Source: Candidatus Saccharimonadota bacterium (GTDB lineage Bacteria > Patescibacteriota > Saccharimonadia > Saccharimonadales > UBA4665). From it: a stretch of DNA of 64,000 bases. Below, one piece after another: positions 18,085-26,507 of this stretch. Both the position numbers and the translations under genes were made by a program. The stretch covers positions 206,779 to 270,778 of the forward strand of contig JAQBRY010000002.1 in assembly GCA_028286245.1 (NCBI GenBank). The letters run 5' to 3'. How positions within the stretch are numbered: position 1 is the stretch's first letter; each line of letters starts with the position of its first letter. The notes beneath the pieces were generated by a model, which worked only from the letters and a program-made list of their open reading frames with translations, was not told where the DNA came from and made no database searches.

Positions 18085-18990
18085 TCAAAGTTCGTTGGCC
18101 CACTCAAGGACAGCTGAAATATTGTGAGCAAATTCCGGAGTCATAGTAAAGCTGGTGTTGTGGTGTTGGTTTGGGTCCGTTAAGAGCTCGTCAGTAAAAC
18201 CGATACATCTTCGATATATCAGCGTTTTTATCTGAAGCGCATGAGCCTCACCTGACTGTCCGCTAAGGTTCCAAAATGTATCGACAAAATCTAGTGCCTT
18301 ATCACCATCTCCTTCTATAAACCATATTTTAGTAGCCACGTTTATAACGTCAGCAAAGCGTGGGGCAAGCATTTCGGCGTTCTCAAAGTCAAAAATTGCC
18401 AGTGATTCACCATTGACCATTACGTGAGCAGGCGTGAGATCGGCATTCACAAAACATGTTTTTAGCTGAGGGCTATTTACTACGTAAAAATCACTGGCTT
18501 GCTTTAGGTTGGGTTTTAAAAATTCTAAACCGAATGCATCCAGTAAGCTATGTCTTCCAATCATTTCTGCTATTCTAACCTGCTGGCCGTCGAGGGCTTG
18601 CTTTGGAATGCTCATCCGAACATCATTAAAACTTATGCCCACTTTGTTATCACAAAATGCCATAATACTCGCCAGTTTGTCGTAATATATTTTGTCGTTT
18701 TGACCATCCATTAGCTCGCGCATTGGCCGACCTTCTAGAAAGCTTATGAGCATCCAATCAGTATGTGATTCTAGGACAGACGCAGTACTGAACGGACAAT
18801 CCTTGTCCTCTGTCATCAAGCCGTACACTTGATAGGCTTCTAACTCTTGTTGAAGGTTCAAAGTCATTTCCGGTGTTTTAGCACGCTTTAATACTGCGGT
18901 GATCCCATCGTAAGCTACGGACTGAACTAAGAATCGTTCAGATTCTTGAAGCACATCTACAACTTGAAACTTTTCTGGCTGCGTATCCAT
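18085..18990 (-). CDS. Aminoglycoside phosphotransferase/choline kinase-like protein
   Basis: The 301-residue protein has the APH-type kinase pattern: a Lys in the N-lobe (VLKRA, about 35), the catalytic-loop-like NADLTPAHVMV (182-192), and the metal-binding DFENA (201-205). In the catalytic loop the usual HGD is NAD, and the later conserved Asn is replaced by His-Val, so activity needs care. Family members phosphorylate small molecules. TATTAT (18997-19002, minus) is six bases before the ATG, which suggests a leaderless transcript. Confidence 0.7.
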   Translation of the reverse strand: MDTQPEKFQVVDVLQESERFLVQSVAYDGITAVLKRAKTPEMTLNLQQELEAYQVYGLMTEDKDCPFSTASVLESHTDWMLISFLEGRPMRELMDGQNDKIYYDKLASIMAFCDNKVGISFNDVRMSIPKQALDGQQVRIAEMIGRHSLLDAFGLEFLKPNLKQASDFYVVNSPQLKTCFVNADLTPAHVMVNGESLAIFDFENAEMLAPRFADVINVATKIWFIEGDGDKALDFVDTFWNLSGQSGEAHALQIKTLIYRRCIGFTDELLTDPNQHHNTSFTMTPEFAHNISAVLEWANEL

Positions 18991-19043
18991 ACCTTAATAA
19001 TACCAAAACTAGCCACACGTAATCTTACTGATATAGTTACAGT

Positions 19044-19607
19044 ATGAAGATATTCGACCACCACAGTAAACCGAGCCGATTGCACAAACTGCTCATCATG
19101 GTTGGTCTTATTTTCCTAGTAGGGATCGGGGTGATCTTAGGTCGCGGAATCTGGCGCAGCAATATATTGCCGGCCTATACTGACTTCCAGCATAAAAGCG
19201 ATTTAGAAGCCACCCATACTGCCGCGGCCCGTACCGTTAACGAGGCGCTTAAACCGCTTGGGCTGAATGTGGGTAATAGAAAAAGCGTAGCCACCTGCAG
19301 CTTAGACATCGCAAATGTTTGGCGGACTTCGATCTATTGTTCTAGTGCAGACAGCCAGGGGGTTCCGCGCACAATATCACCGCTGCCCAGTGCGACTGAC
19401 CCCTTAGTTAAACAGGTGCAGGCGTCGATGGAACGTGATGGATGGCAGGGCGGCTGGGACGTGCCAATATGGCAATTAATTTCCTTTAATAAAAGCGCCA
19501 ATGGATTTAACTGCGTCTTGCAATTATGGATTGATACATACCAAACTGTAACTCCACGATTATTCTGTTCTCAGACCTACCACTACCTAGGCGATCCGTA
19601 TAAGTAA
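19044..19607 (+). CDS. Membrane-anchored hypothetical protein
   Basis: The 187-residue protein has one N-terminal membrane helix (about 14-34) and an external domain with four Cys (CSLDIANVWRTSIYC and, later, two more in FNCVLQLW and RLFCSQTYHY), suggesting two disulfides. I do not recognise the family. TATAGT (19032-19037) is exactly six bases before the ATG. It is divergent from the APH-like gene, with both start signals packed in 53 bases. Confidence 0.7.
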   Translation: MKIFDHHSKPSRLHKLLIMVGLIFLVGIGVILGRGIWRSNILPAYTDFQHKSDLEATHTAAARTVNEALKPLGLNVGNRKSVATCSLDIANVWRTSIYCSSADSQGVPRTISPLPSATDPLVKQVQASMERDGWQGGWDVPIWQLISFNKSANGFNCVLQLWIDTYQTVTPRLFCSQTYHYLGDPYK

Positions 19608-19622
19608 CCCTGGTAACCGTTC

Positions 19623-20567
19623 TTAGTTATTAGCTATATAGTGCTCAACAGCTCGTCGGGTTGGTAAGGTGTCTTGTGAGATTTTTAGGGCAGCAGTCGC
19701 ACAGGCGAACTTTATACTGTCAAACACGCTCTTGCCTTCACTCTGAGCGGCAATAAAACCAGCATCAAAGCTGTCACCGGCACCCACGGTGTGAATTGGT
19801 TGCACATTAAAGGCGGGCACTTTCACTACCGCGTTGTCTACAATTGCCACAGCTCCATTGTTGCCGTCTTTCACTACCGTCATACCCGTGGCTGTGCGCG
19901 CTAGCAGTTGCAAGCCTTCTTCTATCGATGAAACTTGCCAAAGTTCCTGAAGTTCTACCGTACTCGGGAGGTAGTAGTCAACAGATTGTGCAAGTCGTTT
20001 AACGGTTTCAATTTCATCGGCGGTAACGCCACTATTAAGCCGCCCGTGGTCCAGGACGGTTTTTACGCCTTTGTCTTTTGCGGCTGCTACCAGTTCCGTA
20101 AATGCAGGCAAAAGTGACTTCAACTTAAAGCAACCACCAATAAAGAGGTACGAACTTGTATTTAGCAGCTCCTCGACCTTAGCTTGAACCTCTGGTGCAC
20201 TCAGTGATTGGTTAGCATTACCAGCAACAGCCATGATTGACTTGCCATCGCTGTTTACCAGGTTCATGCTGATGTTTGTTTTGACTTCTGACTCGACGAT
20301 AAGCGCGGGCGTAACGCCAGCAGCTTCAAGCAAATCACTAAATACCTGCCCCATTTTATCTTCACCAACTTTACCAATAAAAGTTGTAGGGATTTCCAGA
20401 GCACTACAGAGCCTCACGAAGTTAGGAGCTGAACCACCAGCCTCAAACAGATAGTCGCCCCCTACTATCTCTGTCTCTGGTTGTAAGCCTGTGTTGTCGA
20501 ACGGAAAGTCAGGACAGTTAATGTCTACATACGCACCGCCGATTGCCAGTAGTTCTGAATTACTCAT
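19623..20567 (-). CDS. PfkB-family carbohydrate/nucleoside kinase
   Basis: The 314-residue protein has the PfkB hallmarks: an N-terminal GGAYVDI start, the GGSAPNFVR substrate/lid segment, and the C-terminal HTVGAGDSFDAGFIA signature with the catalytic Asp. Ribokinase-, fructokinase- or adenosine kinase-type substrates are possible. I chose the ATG at 20567, which has TAAAAT seven bases upstream and begins at the conserved first strand; twelve more open codons upstream begin with TTG. Confidence 0.88.
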   Translation of the reverse strand: MSNSELLAIGGAYVDINCPDFPFDNTGLQPETEIVGGDYLFEAGGSAPNFVRLCSALEIPTTFIGKVGEDKMGQVFSDLLEAAGVTPALIVESEVKTNISMNLVNSDGKSIMAVAGNANQSLSAPEVQAKVEELLNTSSYLFIGGCFKLKSLLPAFTELVAAAKDKGVKTVLDHGRLNSGVTADEIETVKRLAQSVDYYLPSTVELQELWQVSSIEEGLQLLARTATGMTVVKDGNNGAVAIVDNAVVKVPAFNVQPIHTVGAGDSFDAGFIAAQSEGKSVFDSIKFACATAALKISQDTLPTRRAVEHYIANN

Positions 20568-20657
20568 ATTATTTATTTTACCATAATTACTTTGATTAAT
20601 CAATCTGTGGAAATCACTTCACTCTATAGATAAACCTTAGATCAATAAGTACTTTGT

Positions 20658-21245
20658 CTATTTAATCCCATGCATTTGACGTAATGCATCTGCAACTTTT
20701 TGCCACTGCTTATCCTTCATACGTTCTGTAGATTGTTCTTTAGGAGTACCGTTAAAAAGTTTTCCGAAATTGAGTAGCTCCAGATCAGTAGGAAGTTCTA
20801 TGCCTAAAGCATTCAATATAATATGTCCTGATAATACTGATATCTCCTCTATACCTACCGTGATCAATTTTCTTTTTGCTTCTTCGGGTATCCTCGATGA
20901 GGGTATCCCTTGATGACTGCCGCCTATGCAAGTATCGTAGAGATAATTTTTGCCACCAAACTGCCGTACTTCAAGTTGCTTAGTCTGAACGTCGCCCACT
21001 AGTCCTTCAGTAAGCGAAACACCAAGATGATATTCAGAATAGAATCCATCGGCAGCTTGCTCTTGTATTCTAGCAAGTTGTTCCTGATAAGTGCTTCCAT
21101 ACTTAAGATCATCTTCATACGTCGTTTCGGCATTTCCTACAAATACGTAATCTTCCTCCAATTGATAATCTCCGCCTTCACGAAGGACGTACATATGAGG
21201 CGCATAATCAATACTGGTCGAACTTCCACCGTCAATACTTGGCAT
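20658..21245 (-). CDS. Hypothetical protein
   Basis: A 195-residue soluble protein that I do not recognise. It has an acidic, Tyr-rich N-terminal half and a YDTCIGGSHQGIPSSRIPEEAK segment that could be an active-site loop. The ATG at 21245 was chosen because a near-perfect promoter places the transcript start on it. The gene is more AT-rich than its neighbours, and a copy of a tRNA-Lys end lies 41 bases upstream of its start. Confidence 0.6.
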   Translation of the reverse strand: MPSIDGGSSTSIDYAPHMYVLREGGDYQLEEDYVFVGNAETTYEDDLKYGSTYQEQLARIQEQAADGFYSEYHLGVSLTEGLVGDVQTKQLEVRQFGGKNYLYDTCIGGSHQGIPSSRIPEEAKRKLITVGIEEISVLSGHIILNALGIELPTDLELLNFGKLFNGTPKEQSTERMKDKQWQKVADALRQMHGIK

Positions 21246-21251
21246 AAAAAT

Positions 21252-21280
21252 ATAATACCACAAATAGGCAATACTTGCAA
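21252..21280 (-). promoter_or_regulatory. Promoter giving a leaderless transcript
   Basis: On the minus strand TTGCAA (21275-21280), a 17-base spacer and TATTAT (21252-21257) are followed by six bases and the ATG at 21245. Transcription would start on or next to the start codon. Confidence 0.7.
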
Positions 21281-21285
21281 CATGT

Positions 21286-21300
21286 AGGGTCCAGTGGGAC
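21286..21300. repeat. Duplicate of the tRNA-Lys 3' end
   Basis: Fifteen bases (AGGGTCCAGTGGGAC) are identical to 21423-21437, the end of the tRNA-Lys gene. Integration at tRNA genes leaves such short direct repeats. The intervening 120 bases hold two small hairpins (21302-21321 and 21321-21334) and the tRNA terminator, but no gene. Confidence 0.55.
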
Positions 21301-21382
21301 AGCGCACGTTAATCTGTGCGCCGAGTGTACTCGGGCAACAGACTAACGACCGAACCCGTTCATTAATCCCGCAGAACTCACC

Positions 21383-21420
21383 AAATTAAAATACCTATCT
21401 TTCGATAGGTATTTTAATTT
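21383..21420 (-). terminator. Perfect 17-base hairpin terminator of tRNA-Lys
   Basis: Two 17-base arms (21383-21399 and 21404-21420) are perfect complements around a four-base loop, with AT-rich outer ends that supply the U-tract. The hairpin starts at the A of the encoded CCA end of the tRNA, so terminator and tRNA are fused. Confidence 0.85.
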
Positions 21421-21423
21421 GGA

Positions 21424-21496
21424 GGGTCCAGTGGGACTCGAACCCACGACACCCTGCTTAAAAGGCAGGTGCTCTAACCGGCTGAGCTATGGACCC
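21424..21496 (-). tRNA. tRNA-Lys (anticodon TTT)
   Basis: The cloverleaf is complete: acceptor GGGTCCA/TGGACCC, D arm GCTC...GAGC, anticodon stem CCTGC/GCAGG with loop CTTTTAA, and T arm GTGGG TTCGAGT CCCAC. CCA is encoded (21422-21420). The discriminator would be T, unusual for tRNA-Lys. Confidence 0.95.
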
Positions 21497-21566
21497 GTAT
21501 GTTGTTAAAAAGTTAAATTAACTCCTTACATTATCCGTATTGTGGGCAAAAAGTCAATGCTCGGCT

Positions 21567-22082
21567 TTATTCGTGGTGGCCGTGGTGCTTCTCTAAACTG
21601 CCACTTTTTGGGCGTTGCAGCCATAACACTAGCAAACATACTAGCGCGCTGGTGCCCACAATCAAATCCTGGGCCATTTGAGCCTGTTTCCACAGCGGAG
21701 AGCTCACAATATCGTGTGACAGGCCAGAGGCCAGCAGCGGCACCACCAAGAGGCTTCCCAGCAAGCCAACGCCGGCAGCCGGCAGTACGTTCAAAATAAG
21801 CCGAGCACCCTTAACGGTACGAATCATAAATATTGCCGTTAGTACGGTAGGCAGGAGCAGTAGAATAACCTTTATTAAATTATTCCCCGGTGCCACCGTT
21901 TGGGTAGCGTGCGAAGATCCGAACATATCCATAAACCACTTAGCGTCGTCACTGACGTATTGCACCAGCACATTACCAAGGCACAGGCTCAGAAAAACAA
22001 GCGCTGCGTTGATGCGAAGCACCATCAGGAGCACGATTGGCACTAGTACAATTGCAGCAAGAATAATGTTCGGCGTCACCAC
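21567..22082 (-). CDS. Multi-pass membrane protein next to the ATP-grasp genes
   Basis: The 171-residue protein has about five hydrophobic helices and a His-rich C-terminal end (EKHHGHHE). I do not recognise it. Start codons are GTG; TATAGT lies six bases before the second GTG (22079). It follows the 439-residue ATP-grasp gene after 37 bases on the same strand, so it may belong to the same functional group. Family assignment is not possible by eye. Confidence 0.65.
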   Translation of the reverse strand: MVTPNIILAAIVLVPIVLLMVLRINAALVFLSLCLGNVLVQYVSDDAKWFMDMFGSSHATQTVAPGNNLIKVILLLLPTVLTAIFMIRTVKGARLILNVLPAAGVGLLGSLLVVPLLASGLSHDIVSSPLWKQAQMAQDLIVGTSALVCLLVLWLQRPKSGSLEKHHGHHE

Positions 22083-22119
22083 ACCACTATACCATGAGCG
22101 GTATGGCTAGAATACAGGC

Positions 22120-23439
22120 TTAAGCTTTGACTTGGGGACGAGCTGGGCGCTTAACATTAATCTGAACGGTTTGTTCCAGACGGCGAATGTCGGCTAGCAA
22201 ATTGGAGCGGCTTTTATTAAACAAAACTATGTCAAACACCGGATCGGCGCCGTTACGCGCAAAGTCGCACATGTCACCTGGGCGTTTTTTAATTTCGATT
22301 CGTTTAAATGAAGCCAATTTACGAACTTTGTTTACGCCGTCAATATTGATGAGTTTACCCTTTTTGCGTGAGTAAAATTGCATTACGGCCGTGTAGCCAA
22401 GGACGCGCTTGGACATAACGGGCATTTTAGGAATCCGGATGAGGATGTCGTTCTGGCTATGATCCATACCGTATGATAATTCGTACATTTCGTGCCTAAA
22501 GCCGCCAATGCGGGGGCCCAGCTCAATGATCTTCCAGCCGTCTTCGGTTTTCATCAGCTCAATGTGGCAGGTGGTACTGCGCAGGTTAAGGGCTTTAATT
22601 GCCTTTTCGGCAACGTGCTTGGCAGCCTCAATCTTGTGCTCTTTTAGATTAACGGGCGTAATGCGCAGGTAGCCAAAAAAGTCCTCAAAGCCTACCGAGC
22701 GCCCGGTACGAACATGCACCAGCGGCATGTGGTACATAACGCCGCGTTGGTTCACGTAGGTATCTATCGAGTACATGGTGCCTTCCATAAACTCTTCTAC
22801 CAGTATCTGCGGTTCGCCGCGGCCCTTCTTCTTTTTGTAAATCTGATCAATTTTTTTAACAGTATTCTGCAGGTAGCTTTCCAGCTCTTCGCGGTAAAAA
22901 CACAGGCTCACCAGCAGGCTGGCAGCCAGGCCGGCGGGCTTAATAATTAATGGAAAGCCAATGTGCTTTTCGATGCGGTCCAAGGTTTCCTGGGAAGCAT
23001 CATGAATCACCAGGAACTTAGGTGAGATTGATTTGTCATAATTGCGCAGCAGTTGGCGCATTCTAATCTTGTCGGTGGTCCAGTCGAGTGATAATTCGGT
23101 TGGCGTATTAATGTAGGGGACGTGCGGGATCACCTTGCGGAGCATCGGGATGTTCTTTTCGGCCCGGCAGGTGACTGCCAGCAGGTGCTGTTGGTAGGGT
23201 GCCAGTGCCCGCTGAATTTGGATATGAGAAGTAAAGTCACACTGGATGTAGATGACTTCGGGGTCTGTTACCGCTAAATTACTGCCCGCACTTGGGTCAG
23301 TTACATCTAAGAGCACTACAGCTGTTAGCTTTTTATCAAAGCGCTTGCTCATTTTTTGCAGGGCGGCATGCTGCGGCGCAAGGTATGAGCCAACAAACAG
23401 AACTATATTACGGTCGTGATTATTTTCAAAAGTTGTCAT
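22120..23439 (-). CDS. ATP-grasp ligase, amino-acid-ligase-like
   Basis: ATP-grasp enzymes join a carboxylate to an amine or thiol through an acyl phosphate. The 439-residue protein has an N-terminal Rossmann-like domain (about 10-110), the ATP-binding strand GFPLIIKPAG (161-170), the VEEFMEG hinge segment (214-220), and HIELMKTEDGWKIIELGPRIGG (292-313) carrying the metal-binding Glu. The order and the ELGPRIGG end resemble L-amino acid ligases and biotin-carboxylase-type ATP-grasp proteins. A C-terminal region of about 90 residues follows. The substrate is unknown. Confidence 0.85.
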   Translation of the reverse strand: MTTFENNHDRNIVLFVGSYLAPQHAALQKMSKRFDKKLTAVVLLDVTDPSAGSNLAVTDPEVIYIQCDFTSHIQIQRALAPYQQHLLAVTCRAEKNIPMLRKVIPHVPYINTPTELSLDWTTDKIRMRQLLRNYDKSISPKFLVIHDASQETLDRIEKHIGFPLIIKPAGLAASLLVSLCFYREELESYLQNTVKKIDQIYKKKKGRGEPQILVEEFMEGTMYSIDTYVNQRGVMYHMPLVHVRTGRSVGFEDFFGYLRITPVNLKEHKIEAAKHVAEKAIKALNLRSTTCHIELMKTEDGWKIIELGPRIGGFRHEMYELSYGMDHSQNDILIRIPKMPVMSKRVLGYTAVMQFYSRKKGKLINIDGVNKVRKLASFKRIEIKKRPGDMCDFARNGADPVFDIVLFNKSRSNLLADIRRLEQTVQINVKRPARPQVKA

Positions 23440-23560
23440 TTGGTATATCTAATACTACTATCCAGTGCGAGGCAACAGTATTTTTTACCCTCACTTGATA
23501 GTTCGGTTATAGTAACATTTTGATCTGTTAATGTCAATAGTCCCTATGCCTTTTTTTGAA

Positions 23561-24562
23561 CTAGACTGTTTCGAGATAATCAAACAGATCCGCTATTACG
23601 GGCTGGATGCTGCCTTCGGTGGGGGTTTCGTGGATGTAGAGCGCAGGAGCCTTATTGACCTCTGTAATCATTGGGTCAAGTTGCTGGGCGGTAGCATCCA
23701 GTGTAGGAAGTCCCTGAAGTAAAAAATCTACTCCGCACACTGGCAGCTGCATGGCCTTGGCAGCTTTTTCCGAGAGCCCAATCAAAAAGTCGGGCATATC
23801 AGCCGTAACATCGATAGTCTCACCGCCGGTACCGACGTTGGCAGTACCGACTGCCTGGTACCACTCGCCTTCAGCCGGTACAGAGCGTAAGCGATCACCA
23901 AGAAAACGTTCGGCGGCGATCATATCAATCATATTAAGTTCCTTGGCATAGTTGAGCCCTCGGCGTGGGTCGGTGTTTGCGACTGCAATAAGTTCGGCTA
24001 CAGTTGAATGGCCATCGCCTTGAATTCGAGCGGGGCGCCGGATTAACGCTGCCACAACTTTGTAGTTAATGCAGAGTACACGGATATCAACTCGGTGCTG
24101 AAGGTACTCTTGTGCTAGCACGACACCCGAATACTGGCGAGCTGCCGCTAGGGCTTCCTGCAATTGTTCGTCGTCACGAATGCCGGTAGTAATACCCTGG
24201 CCGTGGCTGCCATTTGAAGGCTTTACAACGCCCTGCTTGCCCTGATTAAATAGTTTTTGGACAAACTCCTGCCCAGTCTCACCTTTTCTTACTAATTCGG
24301 AGGGAATAATCGGCAGATTTTGTTCGGCTAATTTAATATTAGTGACGTATTTGTCGTCTGCCATGTGCGACGCAACATACGACGTTGTGTCCGGGGCCGA
24401 ACCGAACATTTCGATCACTTTGCTATCGGGTCTAATGAGGCGCATATGAGCACTGCCGGGCCTATACAAAAAAGCTTGCCAGCCTCGGCCGAGTGCCTCC
24501 TCGGCTATCATGCGCAGCGTCATGCGCAGGTTTTCTACGCCGTAGTCGGCTACATCAATCAT
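23561..24562 (-). CDS. ATP-grasp ligase resembling the cyanophycin synthetase/GshF ATP-grasp domain
   Basis: The 333-residue protein has KPSNGSHGQGI (114-124), ALIRRPARIQGDGHSTVAEL (172-191), ANTDPRRGL, GTANVGTGGETIDVT (239-253), GVDF (277-280) and the metal site TEVNKAPALYIHETPTEGS (300-318). This order is that of the ATP-grasp part of cyanophycin synthetase and bifunctional glutathione synthetase GshF, but no Mur ligase or GshA part is attached. I chose the ATG at 24562, which overlaps the stop of the preceding ATP-grasp gene by eight bases; a GTG at 24619 is possible. Confidence 0.87.
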   Translation of the reverse strand: MIDVADYGVENLRMTLRMIAEEALGRGWQAFLYRPGSAHMRLIRPDSKVIEMFGSAPDTTSYVASHMADDKYVTNIKLAEQNLPIIPSELVRKGETGQEFVQKLFNQGKQGVVKPSNGSHGQGITTGIRDDEQLQEALAAARQYSGVVLAQEYLQHRVDIRVLCINYKVVAALIRRPARIQGDGHSTVAELIAVANTDPRRGLNYAKELNMIDMIAAERFLGDRLRSVPAEGEWYQAVGTANVGTGGETIDVTADMPDFLIGLSEKAAKAMQLPVCGVDFLLQGLPTLDATAQQLDPMITEVNKAPALYIHETPTEGSIQPVIADLFDYLETV

Positions 24563-25469
24563 GCGCAATTCGACTTTCGATGTAGGTGTTAAGGGCTGCC
24601 ATTTTATGGTCAATGGCACTGCCGGTGCTCATTTGCGGCATGTTGTTTGCCTCTAGAAAGTAGTGTTTTTGCGTAGTCAGGTCAATGATCATGTCAACGC
24701 CGGTAACTTCGCGGCGTAGCAGCTTGGCCATTAGCACCGCTTCGCTGAGCATTACTGGGTCTAAGTCTTCTACCGGCACTACGTTAGCACTGCCGCCCTG
24801 AGACGTATTATTCAGGTGCGAGCCTTCAACAGCCTGTCGATGCAGCGCCAGCTTTACTTCGTTACCCATGACTATTAGGCGGTAGTCGCCGTCGTTGGCT
24901 ACAAAATCCTGCAAAACAAACGGCTTATCGAGCTGAGCCGCTAGCACTGTCTGCAACTCCTCGCGAGATTTGATAAGGTAATTGTCACGTCCCCGTGAGG
25001 CCATGACGGCCTTAACGATGCAAGGCATAGCCACAAGGTCGGACTTGGCGAGCAGATGCTGGCCGTTAATAGAAAATACAAAGGCAGTACTAGAAACACC
25101 GTTTAAAGCGGCTAGCACGTACTGGCTCAGCTTGGTACGAGAACGGATATGCAGTGCTTCCGAATTCATGACTGGAATGTTGTAGTGCTGAGCGTAATAC
25201 GCCACGGCCATAGCGGTATCTTCGTGAATTTTTTCTTGGAACCAGGCCAATAAGAATACACCGTCATAATCTCTTAAATCGGTGTTAGATATAGGGTCTT
25301 CTAACCGTAATTCATTGCCATCGTAGCTAAAAACTAAGTCGTCTAAAAAAGCAGCGTGATAATCAATGGTCGGATTGAGTTTCTGCATCGCCGTTTGCAT
25401 AGAGGCTGCAGTGTCGTACTGTGTACGACTATCAACACGGGATAAAAATAATACTCTTTTTGAACTCAT
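24555..25469 (-). CDS. ATP-grasp ligase, RimK-like
   Basis: The 304-residue protein has a pre-ATP-grasp Rossmann domain (about 1-105), the ATP-binding strand PCIVKAVMASRGRDNYLI (149-166), VLQDFVANDGDYRLIVMG (185-202), NNTSQGGSANVV (220-231) and the metal site YFLEANNMPQMSTG (270-283). The NDGDYR...NTSQGG pattern is that of RimK-type amino acid ligases. It is first in the minus-strand series of three ATP-grasp genes and overlaps the next by eight bases. I chose the ATG at 25469 over a TTG three codons upstream. Confidence 0.87.
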   Translation of the reverse strand: MSSKRVLFLSRVDSRTQYDTAASMQTAMQKLNPTIDYHAAFLDDLVFSYDGNELRLEDPISNTDLRDYDGVFLLAWFQEKIHEDTAMAVAYYAQHYNIPVMNSEALHIRSRTKLSQYVLAALNGVSSTAFVFSINGQHLLAKSDLVAMPCIVKAVMASRGRDNYLIKSREELQTVLAAQLDKPFVLQDFVANDGDYRLIVMGNEVKLALHRQAVEGSHLNNTSQGGSANVVPVEDLDPVMLSEAVLMAKLLRREVTGVDMIIDLTTQKHYFLEANNMPQMSTGSAIDHKMAALNTYIESRIAHD

Positions 25470-25526
25470 ACTCGTCAAGGCCCCCGCAGTTGCTTATTTG
25501 GTTATTTTATGCTATTATATAGGAAT

Positions 25527-26291
25527 ATGCGTGTCGTGTCAATCGGTGGTGGTAATAAAGCGCCCATACTTGAAGAAGCCGTACAGCGGCATGAAGTTCA
25601 GAAGGTATTAATAGTGCCCAGTGCCTGCTCAACGCCGCAAAGCTATGCCCGAAAAGTACCGGCCACCATGCAGCTCTTTAGCGAGCAGCTTGGGGTCCCC
25701 GAAGTAAGTATTCTTCACCATTTCAATCAAGCGCCGACGCCTACCCAAATTGAGCACGAGATCGCCACCAGTGGGCTCATCTACGTTATAGGCGGCCACA
25801 CGCCAACGCTTTTAAAGAACATAGCAGCTCATGGTACCGGCCAGGCAATTCGGCGGGCAACCAAAGATAACCAGGTCGTACTAGCCGGCGCCAGCGCCGG
25901 TGCCGTACTGCCTTTTCAAAAAGCAATGATAAATCCCGCCACCCAGCCCGCTAAGCAAGCCTGGGAGTACCAGTTTGTTGACGGCCTCGCCCTTATTCCG
26001 GCAGCCGCGACTGCCCACGCCAATCAGCAAGACCCTCACCCGGATAATGGCCCAAACAAACTAGCTCGGGGGAACTGGTTCTTTCAAAACCTCGGCGAGC
26101 TAGCTCTTCCGGGCATCGCCATCGACAATCACGCCGCCTTAGTTATCGATGGACATACTGCGACTATCAGCCGCTCAGATCCGGACGCGCAGATTCATCT
26201 TTGGAATCCGGCCAACGTCGAGAATAACCCTCTGACGCTTGCGGATCCTGAAAATTTACTTGCCTTCTGGCAGTCATTACCACTTAAATAG
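25527..26291 (+). CDS. Peptidase S51 / cyanophycinase-like protein
   Basis: The 254-residue protein has the cyanophycinase-type S51 layout: MRVVSIGGGNKAPILEEA at the start, YVIGGHTPTLL (86-96) and the nucleophile elbow GASAGA with Ser123. Cyanophycinases cut beta-Asp-Arg dipeptides from cyanophycin; other S51 members cut different aspartyl bonds. It is divergent from three ATP-grasp ligases, only 57 bases away. I chose the ATG at 25527, which has a TATTATAT hexamer region six to eight bases upstream; the frame is open six codons further. Confidence 0.88.
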   Translation: MRVVSIGGGNKAPILEEAVQRHEVQKVLIVPSACSTPQSYARKVPATMQLFSEQLGVPEVSILHHFNQAPTPTQIEHEIATSGLIYVIGGHTPTLLKNIAAHGTGQAIRRATKDNQVVLAGASAGAVLPFQKAMINPATQPAKQAWEYQFVDGLALIPAAATAHANQQDPHPDNGPNKLARGNWFFQNLGELALPGIAIDNHAALVIDGHTATISRSDPDAQIHLWNPANVENNPLTLADPENLLAFWQSLPLK

Positions 26292-26307
26292 TAATCCATA
26301 TCAGCGC

Positions 26308-26424
26308 CTACTGTTGAGCGTGCATCACGCGAGTAAAAGCAAAGTAAATAACCGCAGCCACTACCGCTAAAACTGAGAGTAACAGCGGTATAAAGCCATG
26401 CTCATTTAGCTTGTGCTTCTTCAT
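26308..26424 (-). CDS. 38-residue single-helix membrane protein
   Basis: The frame starts at ATG 26424 and ends at TAG 26308. It encodes a short basic head (MKKHKLNEHG), one membrane helix (FIPLLLSVLAVVAAVIYFAF) and a short tail. TATTAT followed by exactly six bases (TAGGTA) precedes the ATG, the same arrangement as many other genes here. It fills the otherwise empty gap between the S51 and GGDEF genes. Confidence 0.65.
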   Translation of the reverse strand: MKKHKLNEHGFIPLLLSVLAVVAAVIYFAFTRVMHAQQ

Positions 26425-26507
26425 TACCTAATAATAGCAAATTTTTTTATTTCCAGGCAGTGGTCACGTATTGCAAAACTCACTAAAATATGTAATAATC
26501 CACATAT

